From NCBI GenBank assembly GCA_900551635.1, contig URWQ01000011.1, positions 1 to 16,036 of the forward strand: a stretch of 16,036 nt of DNA, given 5' to 3'. Origin of the DNA: an uncultured Collinsella sp. (GTDB taxonomy: Bacteria; Actinomycetota; Coriobacteriia; Coriobacteriales; Coriobacteriaceae). Shown piece after piece: positions 1-6,446 of this stretch; the first letter of the stretch is position 1; each line of letters begins with the position of its first letter. The notes beneath the pieces were generated by a model. That model made no database searches. It was not told where the DNA came from and saw only the letters and a list, made by a program, of their open reading frames with translations. The position numbers and the translations under genes are program-made.

Positions 1-90
1 GGGAAGTGTTCGGATGAAGTTGCCAATCAAGGCTTGCGAGTAGAGCGGCGGGAGCTTCTTCTGAAGCTCTTTCGTGAGTAGCTTCTGCAT
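1..90 (-). CDS. DUF2958-like protein, N-terminal 30 residues (cut by window edge)
   Basis: An open frame runs leftward from an ATG at 88-90 to the window edge without a stop and gives 30 residues, beginning MQKLLTKELQKKLPPLYSQ. An AGGAGA ribosome-binding site lies about 8 nt before the ATG on the minus strand. The opening LLTKE...KLPPLYSQ resembles, from memory, the N-terminus of DUF2958 proteins, which are found on plasmids, phages and conjugative elements and have no assigned biochemical role. It lies downstream of the 177-aa leftward gene and is probably in the same transcript. The family call rests on 30 residues only. The frame, start and RBS are seen directly. Confidence 0.6.
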   Translation of the reverse strand, partial: MQKLLTKELQKKLPPLYSQALIGNFIRTLP

Positions 91-116
91 GGTATGATCT
101 CCTGTGTGTTGTTGTG

Positions 117-139
117 GGAGGCCCCTTCTCGGGGCCTCC
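117..139 (-). other. Perfect 9-bp stem-loop between two leftward genes
   Basis: The arms GGAGGCCCC (117-125) and GGGGCCTCC (131-139) pair perfectly around a 5-nt loop. On the minus strand the hairpin lies just after the stop of the 177-aa gene and before the RBS of the DUF2958-like gene. No T-run follows on the minus strand, so a classical intrinsic terminator is doubtful. It may be a 3'-end stabiliser, an attenuator or a weak terminator that separates expression of the two genes. Confidence 0.5.
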
Positions 140-147
140 TGCTTGCT

Positions 148-681
148 TTAGGCTGCTTGCTCTGCTGGTCTGATGGGGTTCGTTTCGCCGATGTTCCAAT
201 CAATGGCCTTGGCGTTCTGCCACTTGCCCTGATCGTCCATGTAGTAAAAGCCATGCTTGCCGAAGTACTTTCGAACCTTCAAGGCCCCGGACTCGATGCC
301 ATCGGCTATGACCTGCTTTCGAAGGTCTTTCACCATGTAAATAATGGCTTCTTCGTCGCTGTTGGCCTTGAATGCCTCGGTTACCTGTGCAAGGTAGTTA
401 TCGCAAGCCCTCATGATCTCCACTTGCTCGTAATCGGCTCGGGGGATCTCGTTAATTGGCCTGTGCTTCGTGGCCTCTACTGTGTACCTGCCAAGCTCTG
501 GAAAAGCCATGTACTCGTTTACAAGCTTCAAGGCTGTCGCAAGCTCTAGGCCATCCTTTCGGCCCTGGGGGCCTTTTCTGAAGTAGCCTCGTGCTCGCAT
601 ACCCTCAACTATGGCTAGGATCGTGTGGTTGCTCACCAGCTGACCACTTACCACCAGATCTAAACTCTGCTGCTCTGTCAT
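148..681 (-). CDS. Hypothetical 177-aa protein, leftward (early-side) module
   Basis: This is a 177-codon leftward frame with ATG at 679-681 and a strong AAGGAGG about 8 nt upstream, so the start is well supported. I do not recognise the family. It is a soluble-looking mixed alpha/beta protein with no signal peptide or membrane segment. A basic patch RKGPQGRKDG lies near residues 35-44. The C-terminal part is aromatic and charged (KYFGKHGFYYMDDQGKW), and the protein ends in a polar tail. It is transcribed away from the structural operon, from the opposite side of the operator-like repeat cluster at 758-866. It therefore may be co-regulated with, or oppositely regulated to, the rightward HTH gene. 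Its GC content looks lower than that of the structural genes. A regulatory or early-phage role is possible but not shown. Confidence 0.75.
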   Translation of the reverse strand: MTEQQSLDLVVSGQLVSNHTILAIVEGMRARGYFRKGPQGRKDGLELATALKLVNEYMAFPELGRYTVEATKHRPINEIPRADYEQVEIMRACDNYLAQVTEAFKANSDEEAIIYMVKDLRKQVIADGIESGALKVRKYFGKHGFYYMDDQGKWQNAKAIDWNIGETNPIRPAEQAA

Positions 682-757
682 CTCTGTAGCCTCCTTATTC
701 GGTTCTAAAGCTGCTTGCTAGTTCTGTGGGCTTTGTGGCCCTCATTGCTAACAACTG

Positions 758-866
758 AATTATTGCACAATAATTAGTGTGCTATAGGCACAATGCACAA
801 TAGCTATTGTTCTACACAATACCTGCACAATTGCTATTGTTGTATCCCTATTGCTATTGCTGTATC
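758..866. promoter_or_regulatory. AT-rich operator-like array with 30-bp phased repeats
   Basis: The divergent intergenic region holds three related sites. The first is an 18-bp interrupted palindrome at 758-775 (AATTATTG-CA-CAATAATT). The second is a perfect 14-bp palindrome at 797-810 (ACAATAGCTATTGT). The third is a near-perfect copy at 827-840 (ACAATTGCTATTGT). The motif TGCACAAT begins at 764, 794 and 824, which is exactly 30 bp apart, or about three helical turns. A shorter motif, GCTATTGyTGTATC, occurs at 833-846 and again 20 bp on at 853-866. The even phasing places all sites on one DNA face. This looks like cooperative binding by a dimeric regulator, plausibly the HTH protein encoded just downstream. 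An iteron-like origin is a less likely alternative. Confidence 0.65.
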
Positions 867-868
867 AT
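840..868 (+). promoter_or_regulatory. Candidate rightward promoter for the HTH/PAPS operon
   Basis: TATCAT at 863-868 matches the TATAAT -10 consensus at five of six positions. A 17-bp spacer separates it from TTGTAT (840-845), a weak -35 that keeps only the TTG. It would start transcription near 875, about 28 nt before the HTH gene and upstream of the AGGGAGG at 891-898. The element overlaps the right end of the operator-like array, so repressor binding could block it. This is a consensus match only. No clear leftward promoter could be picked out. Confidence 0.35.
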
Positions 869-902
869 CAGGGGATCAGATCAAGGCATGAAGGGAGGTT
901 GC

Positions 903-1157
903 ATGACACCGACTGAGGCGCTTAAAGAAATGCTCGACCGTTCCGGCATGAGCATGTACGCGCTTTCAAAGGCCATGGGCAAGAGCAGGAACTACGTTCA
1001 GAATACGATCAAACAAGGTTCCGACCTAGGCGCGGGAAACCTCGCGCTCATGGCTTCTCACATGGGCTTTAAGCTGACGTTGAACGGAATGGGCGAACCC
1101 ATCGAGATAACGGAGAGGAGCGAAGATGCCGACGATAATCAAGGGCCAGCCGACTAG
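903..1157 (+). CDS. Small helix-turn-helix (XRE/Cro-like) DNA-binding protein, 84 aa
   Basis: This is an 84-aa protein. I chose ATG 903 because AGGGAGG (891-898) sits just before it. An open frame extends upstream through the operator array from a TTG, but without an RBS. Residues about 17-34 (MYALSKAMG, then SRNYVQNTIK) form a helix-turn-helix of the Cro/XRE type. The second helix is the likely recognition helix, followed by a hydrophobic helix ALMASHMGF. The C-terminus is short and acidic. It is the first gene of the rightward transcript, directly beside the phased palindromes, so it is the best candidate to bind them and regulate the divergent promoters. Its end overlaps the PAPS-reductase-like gene by 32 nt, suggesting translational coupling. 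Whether it represses or activates cannot be read from the sequence. Confidence 0.8.
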   Translation: MTPTEALKEMLDRSGMSMYALSKAMGKSRNYVQNTIKQGSDLGAGNLALMASHMGFKLTLNGMGEPIEITERSEDADDNQGPAD

Positions 1158-1836
1158 CGCCGAGATTCGCAAGCGGCTCAAGGCGGAAGGACGCCCCGTG
1201 GTGCTTTCCTGCTCGCTGGGCAAGGACTCGCTGGCCGCCTGGGTGGCGCTTGAGGACGAGGGTATAGAGGTCGTGCCGATCTACTACTGGTCTATCCCGG
1301 GCCTTCCGATGGTCGAGCAGAACGTGCGAACCATCGAGAAAGTGTTCGGCGTGAAGATACACCAGTACCCGCACCCCAGATGGTCGAGGACGCTCAACAA
1401 CTGCGTGTTCCAAAGCCCGGCGCACTGCGACGTGATCGAGGCCGCGAACATGCCGGTCTACAGCTACGACGACATGCGCCCCTACATCCTCGAAGACCTC
1501 GGCCTGCCCGATGACACGTGGTTCTGCGACGGCGTGCGCGCCTGCGACAACCCGTACCGTCGAGCCAGCCTCACCAAGCACGGCCTCATGAAGCAGACCA
1601 CGCACAAGGCCTCGGTGGTTGCGGACTGGACGAAGGCAGAGGTCATGGATGCGATCGCCCGCAGGGGCATCGGCCTGCCTCCGGACTACGAGCTGTTCGG
1701 GCGCAGCTTCGACGGCCTGGACATGCGCTTCATGAAGCCCCTGCGCGAGAAGCGCCCCGACGATTTCGCCGTGGTCAAGAAGTGGTACCCGTTCATCGAG
1801 GCAGACGAGAAGAGGTGGGAGCACTATGGGCTTTAA
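1126..1836 (+). CDS. Phage PP-loop protein of the PAPS reductase / adenylyl-sulfate family
   Basis: This 236-aa protein starts at ATG 1126, inside the end of the HTH gene, after a purine-rich GGAG. Residues 25-35, VVLSCSLGKDS, are a PP-loop (SxGKDS at 30-35) that binds the ATP or PAPS phosphates, followed by the helix LAAWVALEDEG. Family features continue with a Tyr/Pro-rich strand (YYWSIPG), conserved cysteines, and a C-terminal block FGRSFDGLDMRF...PLREKRPDDF near residues 190-215, which from memory is typical of phage-borne family members. The wider family includes cysteine-biosynthesis PAPS reductases and the DndC/IbrA-like proteins. Phage copies usually have no proven substrate. The position beside a regulator and ahead of the terminase genes suggests a role in sulfur or nucleotide chemistry, perhaps DNA modification, but that is inference. 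It overlaps the next gene by 11 nt. Confidence 0.85.
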   Translation: MPTIIKGQPTSAEIRKRLKAEGRPVVLSCSLGKDSLAAWVALEDEGIEVVPIYYWSIPGLPMVEQNVRTIEKVFGVKIHQYPHPRWSRTLNNCVFQSPAHCDVIEAANMPVYSYDDMRPYILEDLGLPDDTWFCDGVRACDNPYRRASLTKHGLMKQTTHKASVVADWTKAEVMDAIARRGIGLPPDYELFGRSFDGLDMRFMKPLREKRPDDFAVVKKWYPFIEADEKRWEHYGL

Positions 1837-2404
1837 GTTTGAGAAGCCGCAGAAGGCGCGTAAAGAGGCTAAGGCGGCCGAGGAAGCGCAGCTGACCGAC
1901 CACCAGAAAAGCTACCGAGACCGCGAGAAGCGCGAGGAGAAGCGCTTTCAGATGGCCGTCGATTCCGGCTTCTGGATCTGCTTCTGCTTCCATGACGCCG
2001 AGGAGCGCGGGCGCTTCGCCGATCTGGTCAAGGCCGATGCCGAGGGCTGGACGTTCGGCGACGTAATCCGCCCCGTGTTCGAGGAGCGCATAGGCCTTCA
2101 GAACAAGCGGCAGTTCAAGCCGAAGGAGCAGAAGGGCACGCCGATGCCGAACCCGCTCGATTCGGTCGAGACCACCGACAGCCTCGAAGGCGACAGCTTC
2201 GCCGAGGCCGATGCCATACTCAAGGCGTTCGAGTCGCTTGAGGTTAAGCCCTACTACGACAACGTTTGGAGCAGCGCCTACTACGTCGTGTGCGTGTTCC
2301 GCGACTCCGACGACCTCGAAAGCTTCATCAGGGAGTATGCCCTGGCGAAGTACGGCGACCTGTACATGGACGGGTCGAAGATCCTTGAGGCCCTTGAGGC
2401 CTAA
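1826..2404 (+). CDS. Phage protein of unknown function, 192 aa, with two related segments
   Basis: ATG 1826 overlaps the end of the PAPS-reductase-like gene by 11 nt. Residues 1-45 are highly charged and Lys/Glu-rich, probably helical. Two segments look related: residues about 47-68 (SGFWICFCFHDAEERGRFADLV) and about 150-190 (SAYYVVCVFRDSDDLESFI, then a KYGDLYMDGSKI block). Each has an aromatic-cysteine strand, an acidic pair, and a helix with Phe. This suggests an internal duplication of a small alpha/beta unit. From memory, single-unit proteins of this look (WxxVCF...FL) occur in actinophages near ParB-like or packaging genes, but I cannot name the family. The gene is the last before a strong terminator at 2432-2457, so it closes the first rightward transcription unit. 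Confidence 0.75.
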   Translation: MGFKFEKPQKARKEAKAAEEAQLTDHQKSYRDREKREEKRFQMAVDSGFWICFCFHDAEERGRFADLVKADAEGWTFGDVIRPVFEERIGLQNKRQFKPKEQKGTPMPNPLDSVETTDSLEGDSFAEADAILKAFESLEVKPYYDNVWSSAYYVVCVFRDSDDLESFIREYALAKYGDLYMDGSKILEALEA

Positions 2405-2431
2405 GGCCAATCTCACGCGCATAGGAAAATC

Positions 2432-2457
2432 AAGGCGTCCTTCGGGACGCCTTTTTT
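2432..2457 (+). terminator. Strong intrinsic terminator with UUCG tetraloop
   Basis: A 9-bp perfect stem, AAGGCGTCC (2432-2440) and GGACGCCTT (2445-2453), closes the very stable tetraloop TTCG (2441-2444). A six-T run (2452-2457) overlaps the end of the stem. It lies 28 nt after the 192-aa gene stop and should end the HTH/PAPS transcript. Confidence 0.93.
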
Positions 2458-2483
2458 GTTCCCGAAAACGAGAGGAGGCAGGC

Positions 2484-2585
2484 ATGTTCGGTCGTATTCG
2501 CCGCGCAGCGGGAAACATCGCCAACCGAGTGCGCTCCGCGTTCAATCGCGGTCGCGGCAGCTCTTCCGGCCGCTCCTCCTACTAA
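2484..2585 (+). CDS. 33-aa arginine-rich peptide
   Basis: ATG 2484 follows a near-ideal AGAGGAGG (2471-2478), and TAA is at 2583-2585. The product is MFGRIRRAAGNIANRVRSAF followed by NRGRGSSSGRSSY. Residues 1-20 could form an amphipathic helix with arginines on one face. Residues 21-33 are a Gly/Ser/Arg tail. Eight arginines and no acidic residues predict strong nucleic-acid or membrane affinity. The gene sits alone between the UUCG terminator and a second hairpin. No promoter is obvious in the 26 nt between the terminator and its ATG, so it may depend on read-through or antitermination. I do not recognise it. The strong RBS argues for real expression. Confidence 0.6.
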   Translation: MFGRIRRAAGNIANRVRSAFNRGRGSSSGRSSY

Positions 2586-2595
2586 GGGGGAACCC

Positions 2596-2628
2596 AGGGC
2601 CAGCGCGATCATAAGGCGCTGGCCCTTT
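2596..2628 (+). terminator. 11-bp hairpin after the small peptide gene, weak T-tail
   Basis: AGGGCCAGCGC (2596-2606) pairs perfectly with GCGCTGGCCCT (2616-2626) around a 9-nt loop, GATCATAAG. Only TTTCC follows, so the U-tract is short and termination may be partial. It lies 11 nt after the 33-aa gene stop and 37 nt before the next ATG. An alternative role is packaging-site structure, since cos/pac elements often sit just upstream of the terminase genes. Confidence 0.65.
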
Positions 2629-2662
2629 CCATCGTCAAAGCAAAACAGAGAGGAGTGAACGC

Positions 2663-2902
2663 ATGGCAGCCAAGCGAGAGAAGCCCACACTTCCCACCGA
2701 CACAGACTGGCCCGCCGAGACCGTCACATGGTTCAACGCGTGGCGCGACGACCGTTGCAGCGACCGCTGGGACGAGCGCCAGTGGCAGTACGTCATGGAC
2801 ACCGCCATCGTCCACGCCCTCGTGTACGGCTCCAACGACTTCGGCGCGCTCGCCGAGCTTGACAAGCGCCTGCGCTTCATGGGCCTCACGTTCGAGGACT
2901 AG
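2663..2902 (+). CDS. 79-aa protein beside the terminase genes, possible terminase accessory
   Basis: ATG 2663 has GAGAGGAG upstream. The product is small and tryptophan-rich (DWPAETVTWFNAWRDDR, then WDERQWQYVMDTAIVHALVYG), with a C-terminal ELDKRLRFMGLTFED. The pattern of a WP..T..WW/WF..WR opening followed by a D.A..H.L segment and a final R...G.T is like small terminase-associated proteins seen in actinophages. Here, however, the next gene has the more typical small-terminase features. It might be an accessory to packaging or a second DNA-recognition component. Its stop is only 2 nt from the next start. The translation is secure and the function is uncertain. Confidence 0.7.
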   Translation: MAAKREKPTLPTDTDWPAETVTWFNAWRDDRCSDRWDERQWQYVMDTAIVHALVYGSNDFGALAELDKRLRFMGLTFED

Positions 2903-2904
2903 CC

Positions 2905-3318
2905 ATGAACGACCAGAACCTCATCAAGCCGAAGCGCGACCAGACGCCCGAGCAGCGCCGGGCCGCCGCCTCGAAGGCAGGCAAGGCCGCCGCGAAGAAG
3001 CGCCGCGAGAAGAAGCAGCTGCAGGAGATCGCCAAGACCGTGCTGCACATGCCGTTCGAGGGTACCGATGCCGAGCTGGACGAGCTGGAGGGCATGTCCT
3101 TCGAGGACTACCCCGACCGCAAGCTCACGGTATCCGAGATAAGCGTGCTCAAGGTCGCCAGGAAGGCCATGAAGGGCGACATAGCCGCGCTTCAGTTCCT
3201 TCGCGACACCGCAGGCGAGAAACCCGTCGAGAAGGTCGAGGTGGCAGCGGACGTGTCGCACGCGGCCGAGGAGATCGGCAAGCTGATAGAGGCGAAGCGC
3301 CATGCCGACAAGGGCTGA
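2905..3318 (+). CDS. Phage terminase small subunit
   Basis: This is a 137-aa protein. Residues about 13-40 are an Ala/Lys/Arg-rich helix (RRAAASKAGKAAAKKRREKK) that would contact DNA. It is followed by an acidic middle (about residues 50-70) and a helical segment, SEISVLKVARKAMKGDIAAL..LRDTAGEKPVEKVEV. The closing DTAGEKPV(E)KVEV motif is highly characteristic of small terminase subunits of siphophages. The small subunit recognises the packaging site and loads the large subunit on phage DNA. The stop lies 17 nt inside the large-subunit gene, a normal coupled arrangement. Length and position fit. Confidence 0.85.
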   Translation: MNDQNLIKPKRDQTPEQRRAAASKAGKAAAKKRREKKQLQEIAKTVLHMPFEGTDAELDELEGMSFEDYPDRKLTVSEISVLKVARKAMKGDIAALQFLRDTAGEKPVEKVEVAADVSHAAEEIGKLIEAKRHADKG

Positions 3319-4570
3319 CCTCATCGACCTGGTGTACGACTGCCCTGCCGACATAGCCGTGAAGCTGGGATACGACAAGCTCACCGACCTGCACAACAAG
3401 TGGATCAAGGACATGGTGTTCGGCACCGAGGACGAGACCATCCAGGCGCACCGAGGCTCGTTCAAGACCACGTGCCTGCACATCTCGTTCGCCTTCATCC
3501 TCGTGCTGTTCCCCGGCGAGCGCGTCATATTCCTGCGCAAGACCGACGACGACGTGGCGGAGGTCATGACGGCCACGGCCAACGTTCTTCAATCGGAGTG
3601 GTTCCAGGCCCTCGGGCGCATGCTCTACGGCACCGACCTCGTGATAACCAAGGCCACGCAGTCCTCGGTGTCGACGAACCTCAAACAGGGCGTGTCGGGC
3701 GCTCCCCAGCTGCTGGGGCTTGGCTGCGGCGGCTCTCTCACGGGCAAGCACGCCGACAAGGTGTTCACCGACGACATCGTGAACGTGAAGGACAGGGTGT
3801 CCGCAGCCGAGCGCGAGCGCATCAAGCTGCTGTACATGGAGCTTCAGAACATCCGCAACCGAGGCGGGCGCATCTTCAACACGGGCACGCCGTGGCACAA
3901 GGACGACGCCTTCCAGCTGATGCCCAACATCCGCCGATGGAGCTGCTTCGAGACGGGACTCATGAGCCGCGAGGACATAGAGCGCGTGCGCGCCAGCATG
4001 TCGCCTTCGCTTTTCGCTGCCAACTACGAGCTGAAGCACATCGCCGACGAGGACGCCATGTTCACCAACGCGCAGTTCTTCAAAGAGCCGCAGCTTTTGG
4101 CGGACGGCATAGACGCGAGCTACGGCGGCGCTGACTATACGGCCTTCACCTGCGTTAGGGAGAGGAGCGGCATCTGGTACGCGCACATCCGCATGTGGCA
4201 TAGGCACGTAGACGACTGCCTCGACGAGATTCTGAAGGAGTGCAAGGCCCTGCGCATCGGCACCGTCTTCTGCGAGTCGAACGCCGACAAGGGCTATCTG
4301 CGCAAGTCCATCATCCGCAGGGGGCACCCGTGCTGCTCCTACCAGGAGGCGGAGAACAAGTACATCAAGATAAGCACGCACCTGCGCAGCCAGTGGGCCA
4401 ACGTGAGGTTCCTCGACTGCGACCAGTACCCGCTCGACGCGGACGCATTGAACCAGGTGCTCGACTACAGCGAGAACGCAGCGCACGACGACATGCCTGA
4501 TTCGCTCGCAAGCGCGATAAGGCAGTGGCAGAGCAAGCCAGGCGTGAAGTTCTTCAAGGGAGGCATATAA
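3302..4570 (+). CDS. Phage terminase large subunit (ATPase/nuclease)
   Basis: This 422-aa protein is the packaging motor. The N-terminal ATPase has a Walker-A-like loop at residues 50-57 (HRGSFKTT), a form common in large terminases. A Walker B lies at about residues 154-158 (VFTDD), with the hydrophobic strand just before the two Asp. A coupling motif lies in FNTGTPWHKDD. The C-terminal RNase-H-like nuclease has GIDASYGGADYTAF (first catalytic Asp) and HDDMPDSLA at about 395-402 (last catalytic Asp). The protein cuts concatemeric DNA and pumps it through the portal encoded next. ATG 3302 overlaps the small subunit gene by 17 nt. Length is near the usual 400-450 aa. No defect is seen. Confidence 0.96.
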   Translation: MPTRADLIDLVYDCPADIAVKLGYDKLTDLHNKWIKDMVFGTEDETIQAHRGSFKTTCLHISFAFILVLFPGERVIFLRKTDDDVAEVMTATANVLQSEWFQALGRMLYGTDLVITKATQSSVSTNLKQGVSGAPQLLGLGCGGSLTGKHADKVFTDDIVNVKDRVSAAERERIKLLYMELQNIRNRGGRIFNTGTPWHKDDAFQLMPNIRRWSCFETGLMSREDIERVRASMSPSLFAANYELKHIADEDAMFTNAQFFKEPQLLADGIDASYGGADYTAFTCVRERSGIWYAHIRMWHRHVDDCLDEILKECKALRIGTVFCESNADKGYLRKSIIRRGHPCCSYQEAENKYIKISTHLRSQWANVRFLDCDQYPLDADALNQVLDYSENAAHDDMPDSLASAIRQWQSKPGVKFFKGGI

Positions 4571-6022
4571 GTGGCGCACGAGTTCCATTCCTTCTACTAC
4601 GACCAGATGCAGCGCGAGCCGGAGACGGAGGACTTCCGCGTGCCCGCGGGCACCGAGATGACGCCCGAGCTGCTGCAGCGGCTAATCGACGAGTTCGAGC
4701 AGTCCCACAAGCCGCGCTACGAGTACCTGGACGCGGCCTACAGGGGCCATTACGCCATCTTCGACCGCGCCTGGCGCAGGAAGCCCGACTACAAGCCCGA
4801 CAACCGCATGGCGGCGGACTTCGCCTACACCATCACGCAGACGTTCGAGGGCTATTTCATAGGTGTGCCCATGACGCTTTCAGTGCGAAACGCCGATGGG
4901 ATGCCAGATTCGCGGAAAAGCTCCGTGGAGGCGTTCATCGCCGAGTTCACGGCGAGAAACCTTCAGGAGGACGTGGACGCAGAGCTTTCGAAGATGGCCT
5001 CCAAGTTCGGCCATGCCTACGAGATGCTTTACCAAGACGAGGACGGCATGCCGCGCTCAATCGCGGTCGCGCCGCTGACCGCCTTCATGGTGTACGACGA
5101 CTCCGTGCTGAAGCGCCCGCTGTTCTTCGTGCGCTGGTTCTACGGCGACGACGGGGCCATCAAGGGCAGCTGGTCGGATGCCGCGCAGGTGGTCGATTTC
5201 GCCCGCACAAACGATGGCTTCGCCTTCGGCGAGCCTAGCGCGCATGCGTTCGGAAGCGTGCCCGCGGTCGATTTCCGCCAGAATACCGAGGGGCGCGGCC
5301 TCTACGAGGGCGTGCTGTCGCTCATCGAGCAGTACAACGCCGTGCTGTCCGAGAAGGCCAACGACGTCGAGTACTTCAGCGATTGCTACATGGTGGTCAA
5401 GGGCAAGGAGCTTGACGAGTCCGAGATAGAGAATATCCGCGAAAACAAGATCATCAACCTGTTCGGCGAATCGACCGAGGGCCTCGACGTGATGTTCCTC
5501 GTGAAGCCGAACGCCGACGGCGTGCAGGAAAACCTCATCAACCGCCTGGAAACGCTCATCTACAAGACCGCCATGGTGCCCGACATCACCGACGACAACT
5601 TCGCCACGGCCTCCGGCATAGCGCTCAAGATGCGCATGATGCCCATGAGCAACCTGGCGCGAAACAAGGAGCTGAAGTTCAGGCGCGGCGTGCAGGAGCG
5701 CATGCGCCTTCTGGCCGCCTATCCCAACGCCGATTTCGCGGACGACGACTGGCAGGCCGTGGAAGTGACCATGCACCGCAACATGCCCGACGACCTGCAA
5801 TCCGAGGCAAGCGTGGCCGGGCAGCTCTCTGGCATCGTGTCCGAGGAGACCCAGCTTTCCGTGCTCTCGTGCGTGAGCGACCCGAAGGCAGAGATGCAAC
5901 GCAAGCGTGACGAGCAGGAAGAGAAGGCCGACGCCATAAGCGGCGGCATGCCCACCAATAGGACGGCTCAAGCCGATGACACCGAAGAGGAAGGAACCAA
6001 CGATGAAGGTAGCGATCTATAG
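4571..6022 (+). CDS. Portal protein, SPP1 gp6 type
   Basis: This 483-aa protein starts with GTG immediately after the terminase stop, with AGGGAGG upstream. SPP1-type portal features include an early helical region (TPELLQRLIDEFEQSH), the conserved RMAADFAYTITQTFEGYFIG block near residues 78-98, a central SLIEQYNAVLSEKANDVEYF helix, and the conserved ATASGIALKMRMMPM near residues 345-360. The C-terminal tail is acidic and disordered (EEEGTNDEGSDL). The protein forms the dodecameric ring at the head vertex through which DNA enters and exits. Its end overlaps the SH3/SAP gene by 20 nt. Confidence is high from conserved blocks, length and position between terminase and MuF protein. Confidence 0.94.
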   Translation: MAHEFHSFYYDQMQREPETEDFRVPAGTEMTPELLQRLIDEFEQSHKPRYEYLDAAYRGHYAIFDRAWRRKPDYKPDNRMAADFAYTITQTFEGYFIGVPMTLSVRNADGMPDSRKSSVEAFIAEFTARNLQEDVDAELSKMASKFGHAYEMLYQDEDGMPRSIAVAPLTAFMVYDDSVLKRPLFFVRWFYGDDGAIKGSWSDAAQVVDFARTNDGFAFGEPSAHAFGSVPAVDFRQNTEGRGLYEGVLSLIEQYNAVLSEKANDVEYFSDCYMVVKGKELDESEIENIRENKIINLFGESTEGLDVMFLVKPNADGVQENLINRLETLIYKTAMVPDITDDNFATASGIALKMRMMPMSNLARNKELKFRRGVQERMRLLAAYPNADFADDDWQAVEVTMHRNMPDDLQSEASVAGQLSGIVSEETQLSVLSCVSDPKAEMQRKRDEQEEKADAISGGMPTNRTAQADDTEEEGTNDEGSDL

Positions 6023-6446
6023 CCGAGGCAAGCGCCTTGCCATCCGCGAGCAGCCGAGCGCAGAGGCGCCAATTATCGGAACGATGGGCAGCGGTTGCGC
6101 CGCGCACGTCGAGGATGCCGCACCCGGCTGGCTTGAGCTGACCATGGGCGGCTACATCCGCGAAGACCTCGTGACGGTCGGCTCCCTGGTGGATACGACA
6201 ACGTACGCAATCAAGGAGCAGCCGAGCGGTGCGCCGCAGCCCGAGGCGGAACAGCAGCAGGAAGCGCCTGCGCAAGAGGCCGAACTCGAGCCTGCCGAAG
6301 AGCAGCCCGAGGCTGACGACAACGCCGGCCTGATGGCCATGAAGATCAACGAGCTGCGCGAGCTTGCCAAGGGAAGCGGCGTGGCCCTTCCGAAGAACGC
6401 CACCAAGGCGCAGATCATCGAGCTTCTTATGGGCAGCGATGAGTAA
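6003..6446 (+). CDS. SH3-like plus SAP/HeH-like domain protein, head region, 147 aa
   Basis: ATG 6003 was chosen because AGGAAGGA lies just upstream. An in-frame ATG at 5976 has no RBS. Residues about 3-58 resemble a bacterial SH3 domain, with a conserved LAIREQPS..APIIGTM start and a GWLEL..GGYIRED end. Residues about 66-108 are a Pro/Glu/Gln/Ala-rich acidic linker. Residues about 112-144 (AMKINELRELAKGSGVALPK, then ATKAQIIELL) have the helix-extended loop-helix look of SAP/HeH domains, which bind nucleic acid. The gene overlaps the portal and is overlapped by the MuF gene, so it probably works with head assembly. Two small binding modules on a flexible tether suggest an adapter. Function is unknown. 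Confidence 0.8.
   Translation: MKVAIYSRGKRLAIREQPSAEAPIIGTMGSGCAAHVEDAAPGWLELTMGGYIREDLVTVGSLVDTTTYAIKEQPSGAPQPEAEQQQEAPAQEAELEPAEEQPEADDNAGLMAMKINELRELAKGSGVALPKNATKAQIIELLMGSDE

Noticed and set aside
94-549. Plus-strand open frame of 151 aa in the left region
   Set aside because: It is antisense to the 177-aa leftward gene, which has a strong RBS, and it crosses the 9-bp hairpin at its start. No RBS or domain supports it.
3149-4588. Long minus-strand open frame (479 aa) across the terminase genes
   Set aside because: It lies antisense to clear terminase coding sequence with Walker and nuclease motifs. GC-rich codon bias opens the opposite strand, and its composition (Val/Leu/Arg/His-rich) has no recognisable domain.
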